Shown: piece by piece, positions 51,021 to 59,292 of the stretch
Layout: every line of letters starts with the position of its first letter
Numbering within the stretch: position 1 is the stretch's first letter
DNA from: Paraburkholderia tropica
GTDB lineage: Bacteria > Pseudomonadota > Gammaproteobacteria > Burkholderiales > Burkholderiaceae
Assembly (NCBI RefSeq): GCF_914484835.1
Contig: NZ_CAJZAR010000043.1
Location: 62,001-126,000, forward strand
Length of the DNA stretch: 64,000 nucleotides
Direction: 5' to 3'
Notes under the pieces: generated by a model
Database searches by the model: none
The model's input: only the letters and a program-made list of their open reading frames with translations
Told to the model about the DNA's origin: nothing
Position numbers and translations under genes: made by a program

Positions 51021-51191
51021 ATGTTGTGCCCCGCCTTTTAAGCAAAAGCTGCATGTTTTTCATCACCTTTCGCGGGGCTGCCAACCACACGCGCGCGTAC
51101 CCTTAGCCGGTGAGTGCAATCGGCATCGCCGCTCCTGCTCCGGCAAAGAGGCTTTTCCGCGTGCCGTACCTCCCAACAGAGAGACCAGAAA

Positions 51192-52508
51192 ATGAGCAAC
51201 AAAAAGAAACCGCCGTTTGATCCCAATTCCGACTCGAGCAAGTCCGGCGACGACCGCACCAATCCGCGCAAGGACCAGCAGAAACTGCCGGCGCCCGACA
51301 GCGACTTCGATCCGACTGTGCCAGAAGATGGCGTCGTGGTCCCCTCCAGCGACGACTCGGTCGGCTTCTTCGGCACGCACCTGCCGTCTGCCGACGACAT
51401 CGCACACACCGCGCGCAATTCGTTCGGAAGCACCCTTTCCGAAGAGCGTCTGCAGGAGCTGATGCGCAGCAGTGCCGAAATCAACGAGTCGGTGCGCCGG
51501 ATCCTGCACGAACACATGGCGCTCGGATTCCGCTTCGGCGAAGTCATCCGCATCATCCACGGCGCCTACATCGCGAAATTCGGCGACAACGAGCGTACGT
51601 TCGAACGCGCGCAGGTCGATGCCTACCACTACATCGAGAAGCTGCATCAGGTCTCCAGAACGAAGATCAAGATGCATCTGCGCTCGTACGCCAAATTCCA
51701 CGCCAATACAGAGGCGGTGGAATTTCTTCGGCAGACCGACATGCAGTTGCTGCTGCCCAAGGATCTGGGCGACGAGATCGTCAATGCAGTCATCGAGCAG
51801 CGCAAGGCCAACCCGGAGCTCTCCACGCGTGAAGTGAAAAATCTGATCGCCGCTTATCGCGAAAAGGTCGACGAGCTGACGGCGACGCGCGAGCAGGTGG
51901 AGACCAGTAACGAAGAGGTTGCCCGCCTGACGTCGCTCTACGATCTCAGCCGCGCGGAAGAGCAGCGACTGCAGCGCGAGATGGAGCTGATGCGCCTTCA
52001 GCACACCGAGGACCAGGAGGCGACCGACCGTCTGCGCAATGACCTCGCACTCGCCGGCAATTCGCGCAACACCCTTCACCAGCAGCTCAGCGAACTCGAA
52101 AAGGAGGTCGCAGTTGCACGTCGTGAGCTCGCCGATGCCCGGGCCCGGCCGCCAGTCAAGGACGAGGCCGCCCAGGAAGACCTTAACCGCCTCAACAGCC
52201 AGTTTCAGAAGCTGCTGCAGGAATCGGCCGAACTTCAGGCGCGCATCGAGGCCCAGAAGGCCGAGGAAGCCGAGATCTCCGCGAAGGTCATCGAAGCAGA
52301 GACCGCCTTTGAAACCAGCCAGCGGGTCGACGAAGCCGTGAACGCGCTGGTCGTCGAGTTCGGCCAGGTCGCCCAGCGCTACACGAGCGTCCAGCTGCTG
52401 TGCATCGCCGAGGGCAAGCTGCAACGCTACGCTCCGATGTTCAATGCGCTCGCCGATATCGTTGGCAAGTTCCATACCGAAATCGTCGCGGCAAGCAAGG
52501 CCGAATGA
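51192..52508 (+). CDS. Large coiled-coil protein
   Basis: 438 residues. A polar, probably disordered N-terminus (1-75), a helical domain (about 80-220), then a long coiled coil (about 225-400) rich in Glu/Gln/Leu heptads (REKVDELTATREQVETSNEE; LNSQFQKLLQESAELQARIE). Similar in style to KfrA-type plasmid proteins but I see no clear DNA-binding HTH at the N-terminus. Precedes the FlhDC-like gene by 31 bp, so it may share a transcript. The 171-bp gap upstream holds no gene. Confidence 0.7.
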   Translation: MSNKKKPPFDPNSDSSKSGDDRTNPRKDQQKLPAPDSDFDPTVPEDGVVVPSSDDSVGFFGTHLPSADDIAHTARNSFGSTLSEERLQELMRSSAEINESVRRILHEHMALGFRFGEVIRIIHGAYIAKFGDNERTFERAQVDAYHYIEKLHQVSRTKIKMHLRSYAKFHANTEAVEFLRQTDMQLLLPKDLGDEIVNAVIEQRKANPELSTREVKNLIAAYREKVDELTATREQVETSNEEVARLTSLYDLSRAEEQRLQREMELMRLQHTEDQEATDRLRNDLALAGNSRNTLHQQLSELEKEVAVARRELADARARPPVKDEAAQEDLNRLNSQFQKLLQESAELQARIEAQKAEEAEISAKVIEAETAFETSQRVDEAVNALVVEFGQVAQRYTSVQLLCIAEGKLQRYAPMFNALADIVGKFHTEIVAASKAE

Positions 52509-52539
52509 AACGCGCCCGGGGGCGCGTACGGCCCGCCAC

Positions 52540-53808
52540 ATGGCCGGTCGTTACTACACCGTGAATAATGAAATGAACCAGACAAAAAATAATCACGCCA
52601 GGAGTGCCGAAGACTACAAGGCGTTGCATCGGCTTCATCTGCCGTTCTGGCTCGGGGAACGCATCCGGATGGTCAACTACGACCTCGTCGAGCATATCCG
52701 TCAGGTGCTCGTTTCGAGTCCGGCTTTTGGCGAAATCTACGGCGTCGATCTCGAATCAATCGAACATCTGCACCGCAACGAAGCTTCGCTGCGCAGCCTG
52801 CTTGGCACGCCGTTCCTGATGGTTTCGCCTTCGCTTCCGACGGTTGAAGACTGGCGTTGCTTCGTGGACGACACGGCAACCACCATGGCCGTCGATGCGC
52901 TTCGCAAAAGCATGCCAGCAGAACGCCGCGAAATCACGCGGCAATCGATCCAGCATCACAACCGGCATTTTCTGGATGTCGTCCAGTCAGTCGCCAACCT
53001 CAACGTGCTGGCCGCCCCACTGCTTGGCATGACCCCGGAACTGCTGCGCTATCTCGGGGGACTGCCGGCCTATAAGCTCCGCCTGGCCCTCGATCGCATC
53101 CGCGATCTCCCGCTTTTCCGCTGGCGTTTTCGCGATGAGGCGTTCTGGTTCCAGTTCACAGCGCACGATATGAACGTTGAACAGGTGGCTCACCACATCA
53201 TGTCGACAACGCCGTTCCGCGCGGGCGACCTGCCGCACACGGCGACCTGGGCAGGCCTGCGTATGGGTCGCGAGACGCATGAAATGTACGCGGCCGCCCT
53301 GATGGCTCACGGCGGCCGCGCGAGCACCGCAGCGACGCTGTTCGGGCTGCCGAAGAGCAAGACGCGTCAGATGTACGAGGCGATCCACAACAGGCGTTCG
53401 CCGTGCGGCAACCTGCCGAATTCGCTGCAGTGGTTTGTGGACAAGCCTCAGCACCGCCTGCACTCGACGGTGTTCATCTGGCTTTTTAGCGCGGCGCTCG
53501 AAGCGAACGCGAACACGCCGCAGGCGCTGATTGCTGCGGCCGATCTCTATGCGAACCTCTTCTCGGAGGGGGCGCCCGCGTTACTCACGGTGGACCGCGC
53601 GTGCGGGCTGACCCGATGGATGGCCGCCGGCACGCGCCTGTCCCTTGCGCCTTGCCGGGAGTGCCGGACACCCTACATCGTGTCGAACAACGAGTCGAAG
53701 ATCGAAATGCACCACAGCTTCGTGTGCCCGGCATGCAACGGCAGCTTGCTGCCCCGCGTGCGCGGCAGCGGTCGCAACGGGAGGAATGGCAATGCAGCAG
53801 GCAGGTAA
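52540..53808 (+). CDS. FlhD-FlhC fusion-like transcriptional activator
   Basis: 422 residues. About 130-195: LNVLAAPLLGMTPELLRYLG and LPLFRWRFRD follow the FlhD C-terminal pattern (LGIS-E..., then L..FR.RF). The C-terminal about 190 residues follow FlhC: GNLPNSLQWFV, HSTVFIWLF, a helix, DRACGLTRWM, and a four-Cys zinc site CRECRTPYI ... FVCPACN (about 370-399). FlhDC-like pairs (AcaCD, SetCD) are the master activators of transfer on IncC plasmids and SXT; here both halves seem joined in one chain. Start uncertain: ATG 52540 has no good ribosome binding site; ATG 52573 is possible. Confidence 0.72.
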   Translation: MAGRYYTVNNEMNQTKNNHARSAEDYKALHRLHLPFWLGERIRMVNYDLVEHIRQVLVSSPAFGEIYGVDLESIEHLHRNEASLRSLLGTPFLMVSPSLPTVEDWRCFVDDTATTMAVDALRKSMPAERREITRQSIQHHNRHFLDVVQSVANLNVLAAPLLGMTPELLRYLGGLPAYKLRLALDRIRDLPLFRWRFRDEAFWFQFTAHDMNVEQVAHHIMSTTPFRAGDLPHTATWAGLRMGRETHEMYAAALMAHGGRASTAATLFGLPKSKTRQMYEAIHNRRSPCGNLPNSLQWFVDKPQHRLHSTVFIWLFSAALEANANTPQALIAAADLYANLFSEGAPALLTVDRACGLTRWMAAGTRLSLAPCRECRTPYIVSNNESKIEMHHSFVCPACNGSLLPRVRGSGRNGRNGNAAGR

Positions 53809-53971
53809 CCGCATCGAATTGCCCGCCGGTCTCGTCGTCTTGAGCACTGACGGCAGGGCGCAGTTCGGCTGGCAAGACCCGGAGACGGGGGACTACTTCG
53901 CCGAAGAGGATGGCCGCTGCATCATGAATGCGATCGGCTCCGTCCCGTGGTGCGCGGACGCGATTCACTGA
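53792..53971 (+). CDS. 59-residue hypothetical protein
   Basis: Beta-rich small protein (ELPAGLVVLSTDGRAQFGWQDPETGDYFAEE). ATG 53792 has GGGAGG at 7 bases; the gene overlaps the end of the activator gene by 17 bp and its stop overlaps the next ATG. Likely translationally coupled. Confidence 0.55.
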   Translation: MQQAGNRIELPAGLVVLSTDGRAQFGWQDPETGDYFAEEDGRCIMNAIGSVPWCADAIH

Positions 53972-54354
53972 TGATGGCCCGCCGCATGGAAGACCTCGCC
54001 TGGATGGTCAGGGACAGCGCTTCGGCGTGGCTACGCGGGTACGACGACGGCCGCTTTGCCGGTTATGAGGCGTTCTACCGGGAGGCCAGAAATGTCGCTC
54101 CGGAAAGCTTCGATCTCGAACGGCTCAACGAGGACTATTCGGCATGGGTGCGCGAGCGCCCGTCGCGCCTCGTGAGCGCCCTCAACCGTCCCATCGTTGC
54201 GCGCGCACTGATCGCTTTTCTCGCCGTCTGGATCGGTGCGCAGACGGTCCCGCATGCGGCCGGCTACGCCCCCAAGACGACTGCAGGCCTGCTGGTGGGG
54301 GTGTTCGTCGGCCTGAGAATCTTCCACCGACAGCGGCGTAAAGGCCGGATTTGA
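53971..54354 (+). CDS. Small membrane protein
   Basis: 127 residues. Soluble helical N-terminus (about 1-70) and two hydrophobic segments near 82-115 (VARALIAFLAVWIGAQTV; TTAGLLVGVFVGLRIF). Last gene of the unit; terminator follows at 54369. Confidence 0.6.
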   Translation: MMARRMEDLAWMVRDSASAWLRGYDDGRFAGYEAFYREARNVAPESFDLERLNEDYSAWVRERPSRLVSALNRPIVARALIAFLAVWIGAQTVPHAAGYAPKTTAGLLVGVFVGLRIFHRQRRKGRI

Positions 54355-54368
54355 TGCAAGTCGCATGA

Positions 54369-54393
54369 AACCCGCCCTCGCGGCGGGTTTTTT
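54369..54393 (+). terminator. Intrinsic terminator
   Basis: Stem AACCCGCC/GGCGGGTT, five-base loop, six T. Ends the 51192-54354 unit. Confidence 0.87.
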
Positions 54394-54472
54394 CTGCACA
54401 CGCTTAAAGTCTTTCGAAATCTTTCCGTTACCTATAGGATCGCCCCTGCTGCGGCGCGTCCGGCTCGCCGAC

Positions 54473-54499
54473 TTGACTTTGCGGTGAGCCTGGTAACCT
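54473..54499 (+). promoter_or_regulatory. CTTGACTT-type promoter, copy 6
   Basis: TTGACT 54473-54478, 15 bp, TAACCT 54494-54499. Start codon at 54556. Confidence 0.6.
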
Positions 54500-54555
54500 G
54501 GTTTCAGGTACGCGCATGGGGCGCGGCTATAAATCGAAAAATGAGGACCACCGAA

Positions 54556-55566
54556 ATGAAACAGCAGAACATCTCCGCAGTCACGGCTTTCGCCTTCGCT
54601 GCAACGCTCGCCCTCGCCGCGTGCGGCGGCGGTGGTGGTGGCAGCGATTCGTCGTCGGGTACGAACAATTCGTCGACGGGCGCCGGAAACACGTCCAGTG
54701 CAACGACAACGACGAGCGGCAACGTAGGCACGCCGCAATTCGCCGCAAACAGTGCACAGCTGACGATTTTCAACTCGTTGAACCAATATCGGCAGCAATG
54801 CGGTTTTCCGACGGTCGCGGAGAATACGAATCTCGACACCGCCGCCCAAGCCCACGCAGCGTACCTTGGATTGAATAATGTCGTGTCGGACACTGAGGAC
54901 AGCAGCAAAGCCGGATACACCGGCACGACCTATTCCGACCGTGCGACCAAGGCTGGCTTCCCCCAAGGGGCTTTCTCGACGGGTGTGAGCGCAGGCGGAA
55001 TCTATTCCAACGCAACTCTCACCGAAGCTGAATACGGGACACGTCTTCTCAACTCCTGGCTTGCTGGCGTCTATCACGTTGCCGTCGCGTCGTGGCCGAT
55101 TTCCGCCGTAGGGGTCGGCGAGTCAGAGACGACTGCGAACGGATTCCCAGTCGCATGGGGCTCGGTGAGCATGGCCAACTACCAGACGATGACGAGCTCC
55201 GGCCCGCTGACCTTCCCCTGCCAAGGCACCACCGGCGTGCCGTATGCGACGGCAGTCGGGGAAACGCCGACGCCGCCGAACACGTCGGGACAATGGGGAA
55301 CGCCGGTCTCTGTGACTGGCAATAATGGCGACACTGTCCGGCTAGTTTCGGGAACGATGACAGATACGTCGGGGACCGTGATTACCCTCCAGCTTCTCGA
55401 TTCCTCGAACGACCCGAACAACGTTCTTCCGGCTTTTGAAGCGGTGGCCTATCCGGCTTCGGCCTTGCAACCGAGCACGACGTATACGGTATCGCTCACG
55501 GGCACGTACAACGGAGCATCCTTCTCCCGCTCGTTCACGTTCACGACCGGTAGCATCACGGGCTAA
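54556..55566 (+). CDS. CAP (SCP/PR-1) domain lipoprotein
   Basis: 336 residues. Signal peptide with lipobox LAAC, then a Gly/Ser/Thr linker. CAP domain about 70-215: LTIFNSLNQYRQQCGFPTV, NLDTAAQAHAAYLG, AEYGTRLLNSWLAGVYHVAV (His/Glu set) and GFPVAWGSVSM; a C-terminal beta-sandwich domain follows (about 250-336). Bacterial CAP proteins are surface or secreted, of unknown activity. Placed next to the pilus operon, it may aid donor-recipient contact. ATG 54556 follows AGGA; own promoter and terminator. Confidence 0.87.
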   Translation: MKQQNISAVTAFAFAATLALAACGGGGGGSDSSSGTNNSSTGAGNTSSATTTTSGNVGTPQFAANSAQLTIFNSLNQYRQQCGFPTVAENTNLDTAAQAHAAYLGLNNVVSDTEDSSKAGYTGTTYSDRATKAGFPQGAFSTGVSAGGIYSNATLTEAEYGTRLLNSWLAGVYHVAVASWPISAVGVGESETTANGFPVAWGSVSMANYQTMTSSGPLTFPCQGTTGVPYATAVGETPTPPNTSGQWGTPVSVTGNNGDTVRLVSGTMTDTSGTVITLQLLDSSNDPNNVLPAFEAVAYPASALQPSTTYTVSLTGTYNGASFSRSFTFTTGSITG

Positions 55567-55584
55567 CCACCGTGAGACATGGAG

Positions 55585-55609
55585 AAAAGCCGGGCTAGTC
55601 CCGGCTTTT
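55585..55609. terminator. Bidirectional terminator between convergent genes
   Basis: Stem AAAAGCCGGG/CCCGGCTTTT with a short loop; A/T runs on both sides serve the CAP gene and the minus-strand pil operon. Confidence 0.87.
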
Positions 55610-55622
55610 TCCATGGCTCGCG

Positions 55623-56294
55623 CTAGTGGTTGCCACCGCAACTCAGACTCGCTCCATGCGTCCAAAGAACTCCGTACGACTCGCCACTTGAGTCGTTGAC
55701 ATAGCACCACGCATGCCACACGTTGGAGGTCACGCACAGGGATTCATCCGTGTACGTCGGTCCGGTCCATGCTACGTCGACGTTGTTGCTACTGTCCCTG
55801 ATCGCCTCATAGGTCACAGCACTGCTTGGAATCCCATTCTGTGTCGCGCTGTAGCTGACACTCTTACTCTCGCGAGTCCAGACATACGCGTACTGGCTGT
55901 GGTACGTGTTGTGGTCGACCAAAGCCTCGCAAGAGCCCCCAGGATCTGGACTAGCAGGCGGCAACTGGCACGCGAGCCCGACCCAATTTGTACCGTTCCA
56001 AGATGGCTGCGCCGCCACCAAATAGCCATCCGGACACGTAGGCGGGGTCTGATAGCTGCACACGGGCTGGGTATAGCCCGACCCCATCCACTTCGCTGCC
56101 GTGACTGTGGTCCAGCCGGCAGCAGTCGAGCAGCCCGCAGGCGGTGTCTGCGGAGCCCGATACTGCGGCGTGATACAGCTCGAATCCTGATAGCCGTAAG
56201 AACAATGCGCCGGGGCGGCGTTCGCACTGGCCATGCCGAGCAACAGCGCGATCCCGAATACGGCGCGCTTCCAGCGCGACAGTCTGTTCTTCAT
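55623..56294 (-). CDS. Secreted Cys-rich protein after pilV
   Basis: 223 residues. Signal peptide (FGIALLLGMASANA), then about twelve Cys, many in a repeated Y/C pattern (HCSYGYQDSSC, PVCSYQTPPTCPDGY, LSCGG). Resembles the C-terminal, disulfide-rich part of pilus-tip adhesins. Twelve bases after pilV in the same operon; may be a tip-associated adhesin. Not assigned to a family. Confidence 0.7.
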   Translation of the reverse strand: MKNRLSRWKRAVFGIALLLGMASANAAPAHCSYGYQDSSCITPQYRAPQTPPAGCSTAAGWTTVTAAKWMGSGYTQPVCSYQTPPTCPDGYLVAAQPSWNGTNWVGLACQLPPASPDPGGSCEALVDHNTYHSQYAYVWTRESKSVSYSATQNGIPSSAVTYEAIRDSSNNVDVAWTGPTYTDESLCVTSNVWHAWCYVNDSSGESYGVLWTHGASLSCGGNH

Positions 56295-56305
56295 CTACTC
56301 CCCTC

Positions 56306-57526
56306 CTAATAAGCACAATAGGTTTCCACCACGCCTTGGGCTCCTATATCGGCGCCCTGTCCGTCGGTCATCGAAACTGTCCACGGGCCAGCTCCGGTGA
56401 CGTACGTATTCACCTGCGCGGTGGTATCCACATAGAAGTTCTGCGGGACGATCAGGATCTGCGGCGAGCCGCCCGACGAACAGGTGGGCGCAGGAACATA
56501 GGTCCCGTTTGTCACTGCGTAATACTGGTAGCGCGGGGACGGACCGCTTACCGGCACCCACTGGTTGAATAAGCACGAGAGGATCTGCCCGGAGCCGTCC
56601 GCGTTCGCCGCAATACGCGTCGTGCCGGTGGTCGAGGTGCAGCTCGCCCGCGGCGTTGCCGTATTCGCAATTTCGAGCGCACCGTAGACGGTTGCGTTGC
56701 CGTGCACGGCGGCCGCACCCGTGTCTATCGGCGCCGAGTCGGTGCCCGCAGCGTTCTGCACGTAGAGCGTCCCCGGCGAGCGCACTGCGTTAGACACTTC
56801 CACGTTCGATGCGGCGACGATCGGTGCCGCGATCGCGCCCGTCGCGTCGATGCTCCCGACGTTGTGCAGATCGACCCCGTTGACGTTCTGGCTGCCCGTC
56901 CACGTCAGGCTGCCGTCGCGCCGGATATACAGCGAGTTGCCGTCATTGCCGACACCGTTCGTCGCGAGAATAGCGGCAGCCGGCGTCCCGGACAGCGGAT
57001 TGGTCGCTGTCCACGTGCCGCTGATGCCCGAGATCGTTCCCGAATTGCGCGTCGACGAAAAGCCGAACTGCGCCCCCTGCGAATTCGCCGCGAGCGCAAT
57101 CTGGGCCGCGCCGGCCACGTCGGGCTTGCCGCCACGCGTATAAGGCAACGACGGATAGAAGACCCACGACACATGGCAATTGCCGTCCTGCTCCGTGCAG
57201 CCGTCCGGCAGCATGCTGACCTGGATCGTGTAGCTTCCGCCCCAGAACGGGCCCGCGCGGTACGTCTGCTTGAGATTGCCGGCTGTCTTCAGATCGGCGA
57301 TGGTCGGCGCCGTCAGCGTCGAGTTTCCAGACTGGGTGTACTGGCTGAGCAGCGACGCGTAGTTGTCGTTTGTCCAGCTCCCGAGCGCGTCAGCGATTAC
57401 CGCCTCGTTCTGCCCCTCGGTCGCAAGCAGCGCGGCGCGGTGCTTCTGGATGTCCTCGCGAATCGAGTACACCGTCAGGATCGCCGATGCCGCAAGGAAA
57501 ACTACCATCTCGATGATGCTGCCCAT
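56306..57526 (-). CDS. pilV: PilV-type tip adhesin of the thin pilus
   Basis: 406 residues. Prepilin-like N-terminus MGSIIEMVVFLAASAILTVY, then the PilV region FFWGG-like (TYRAGPFWGGSYTIQVSM), and a beta-rich C-terminal half with GSLTWTGSQNVNGVDLHNVG as in R64 PilV. In R64 the C-terminus is switched by a shufflon; here no shufflon repeats or Rci recombinase are adjacent, so the tip looks fixed. Follows pilS by 9 bp. Confidence 0.87.
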   Translation of the reverse strand: MGSIIEMVVFLAASAILTVYSIREDIQKHRAALLATEGQNEAVIADALGSWTNDNYASLLSQYTQSGNSTLTAPTIADLKTAGNLKQTYRAGPFWGGSYTIQVSMLPDGCTEQDGNCHVSWVFYPSLPYTRGGKPDVAGAAQIALAANSQGAQFGFSSTRNSGTISGISGTWTATNPLSGTPAAAILATNGVGNDGNSLYIRRDGSLTWTGSQNVNGVDLHNVGSIDATGAIAAPIVAASNVEVSNAVRSPGTLYVQNAAGTDSAPIDTGAAAVHGNATVYGALEIANTATPRASCTSTTGTTRIAANADGSGQILSCLFNQWVPVSGPSPRYQYYAVTNGTYVPAPTCSSGGSPQILIVPQNFYVDTTAQVNTYVTGAGPWTVSMTDGQGADIGAQGVVETYCAY

Positions 57527-57535
57527 GCCTGGTCC

Positions 57536-58135
57536 TCAGCTTCGCGTCGTGTACATCGCAACGGTGGCAGTGTCGCCACCCGATGCGCACGCGCTGCCCG
57601 CCGTCGCGCTGCTGAACGTCGTCGACGGACCGGACACCACCGTGCCGTTGACCGATACCTCGGTGAAGATGTTGACGACCGCGCTCAGCGCCATCGAGCA
57701 CACCGCTTTCGGCACCGGGTAGCTCGTCACGATCGCGTCGTTGGACGACGTGACCGTGCCCGGTTCCGCCGTCACCTGACCGCCGAAGATGCCGGTGACC
57801 GTCGAATAATCGCTCGCCACGCGCGCGCCCGCCGCGTCGAACGCGTGGTTCTGCGCGAGCGTCGACAGCGTTTCGCTGGAGAAGTCGGCATCGTTCGCGG
57901 TCGCGTTCTGGATGCCCGTGTGGAACATGCCGACCTCGCTTTTGAACGTCGAGGACTGCACCATGTTGCGCACGAACGGCACGCCGTAAAAGAGCGCGAG
58001 CGAGAGGAGCGCGGCCGCGCCGAGCACCGCGCCCGCTTCGATGAGCGACAGTTCGCCGGTCTGCCTTTTCAGGCGGCCGAGGCGGCGCATCTGCGCCTTC
58101 TGCGCGGGGGTGCGTTGCGTAACATTGGTTTTCAT
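57536..58135 (-). CDS. pilS: PilS-type major prepilin (type IVb)
   Basis: 199 residues. Leader with basic residues (AQMRRLGRLKRQTG) then ELSLIEAGAVLGAAALLSLA, the prepilin peptidase site and hydrophobic N-helix. Two Cys near the C-terminus (AVCSMALS; GSACASGG) form the usual disulfide loop. It builds the thin pilus used in mating on liquid or surfaces. Confidence 0.85.
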   Translation of the reverse strand: MKTNVTQRTPAQKAQMRRLGRLKRQTGELSLIEAGAVLGAAALLSLALFYGVPFVRNMVQSSTFKSEVGMFHTGIQNATANDADFSSETLSTLAQNHAFDAAGARVASDYSTVTGIFGGQVTAEPGTVTSSNDAIVTSYPVPKAVCSMALSAVVNIFTEVSVNGTVVSGPSTTFSSATAGSACASGGDTATVAMYTTRS

Positions 58136-58152
58136 GTGATTTCGTGCCTGAA

Positions 58153-59292
58153 TTAAGGGTTATTGCCTGAGGTCGCGCTCAGCGCGCCCTGGAAACTGGT
58201 GACGCCGGTGACGACGTAGGAGCCGACACCGAGGCCGATAAACAGAGCCGCCGCGACGCCGAGCAGCACGTAGTGGGTGATCCGCGCGTTGCGGCGCACC
58301 GCCTCCACCACGCGGTCGAGCGAGGTACGGCCGAGCGACTTGATCGCGTCCACAAAGTTGTCGCGTCGCTCCGCATCGGCGATCCGGTCGACCATCTCTT
58401 CGGCGAAGATGCCCGTCGCAAACGCGCGCATCGGCTGCTCGGGATGCTCCTTCAGGCGTCGCTCCATCGTTGAGACATGCCAGCGCAGCCATGGATCGGC
58501 ATGACGGACGATGCGCTTGAGTGCGGCCGAAAGCGTGAGGCCGGAGTCGAGCAACGCCGACAACGCGACGATCAGGAGCGCGGCGCGAAGATCGCGACGA
58601 TTGCGCCACATGAGCGGCGCCGCATCCACGCGGTTGCGCAGCGCGCCCGTCCAGCGCTTGAGGCCGTAGTAGTAGGACGTCACACCCGCAGCGAGCAGCG
58701 CGACGTTGAGCAGGCAATAGTCGTAGCAGTACGTGTCGATCGCGTACAGGACCTTGCCAGCGGGCATCCACTGGTCGAGGGGGCGTACCTCAAGGACCTG
58801 CGGATAGACCATGCCGCCGAAGAGCATGCACAGGGCGTACATGTAGCCGAGCAGCACCACCGGATAGGCCATCTGCAGTGCTGTCGTATTCGACAGCACG
58901 CGCTTGGCCGACGCTGCCATCTCGCATCGCTCGAAGCCACGGCGCGCGGCGTCTTCCTTGTCCGAGGCGAATGCCAGATCCAGCAGCGCGTATTCGTCGA
59001 GCGGTACGAACGGCTTGATCGCGAGCGCGAGGCCATCGCCGCCGCGCATGCGCGTCTCCATCTCGTCGTAGGCCAGCCAGACGATCTGGCCACGATCACG
59101 CGCGCGCTTCTTGAGCACCTGAAGCCGCTCGATGAGCGTCTCGCGGTTTCGCAGGCCCGTGGTCTGTTCGATATCCAGACGCGATTCGCGATAGAACGTC
59201 TCGCGAACCTTCTGGAAGCGCCACTTCGCGGCCTTCATGCGCTCGGCGTGCGGCAGACGCATGCAGCAGCGATAGAACAGGCGACCGATCAT
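58153..59292 (-). CDS. pilR: PilR-type inner-membrane assembly protein (GspF family)
   Basis: 379 residues. Two GspF-like repeats with membrane helices near 125-145, 170-190 and 350-372. The second cytoplasmic repeat contains ALLDSGLTLSAALKRI and FVDAIKSLGRTSLD. The start overlaps the end of pilQ (ATGA). Forms the platform on which the PilQ ATPase acts. Confidence 0.88.
   Translation of the reverse strand: MIGRLFYRCCMRLPHAERMKAAKWRFQKVRETFYRESRLDIEQTTGLRNRETLIERLQVLKKRARDRGQIVWLAYDEMETRMRGGDGLALAIKPFVPLDEYALLDLAFASDKEDAARRGFERCEMAASAKRVLSNTTALQMAYPVVLLGYMYALCMLFGGMVYPQVLEVRPLDQWMPAGKVLYAIDTYCYDYCLLNVALLAAGVTSYYYGLKRWTGALRNRVDAAPLMWRNRRDLRAALLIVALSALLDSGLTLSAALKRIVRHADPWLRWHVSTMERRLKEHPEQPMRAFATGIFAEEMVDRIADAERRDNFVDAIKSLGRTSLDRVVEAVRRNARITHYVLLGVAAALFIGLGVGSYVVTGVTSFQGALSATSGNNP

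Noticed and set aside
56306..57526. Shufflon at the 3' end of pilV
   Set aside because: No inverted 19-bp-type repeats or alternative C-terminal segments and no Rci recombinase next to it.
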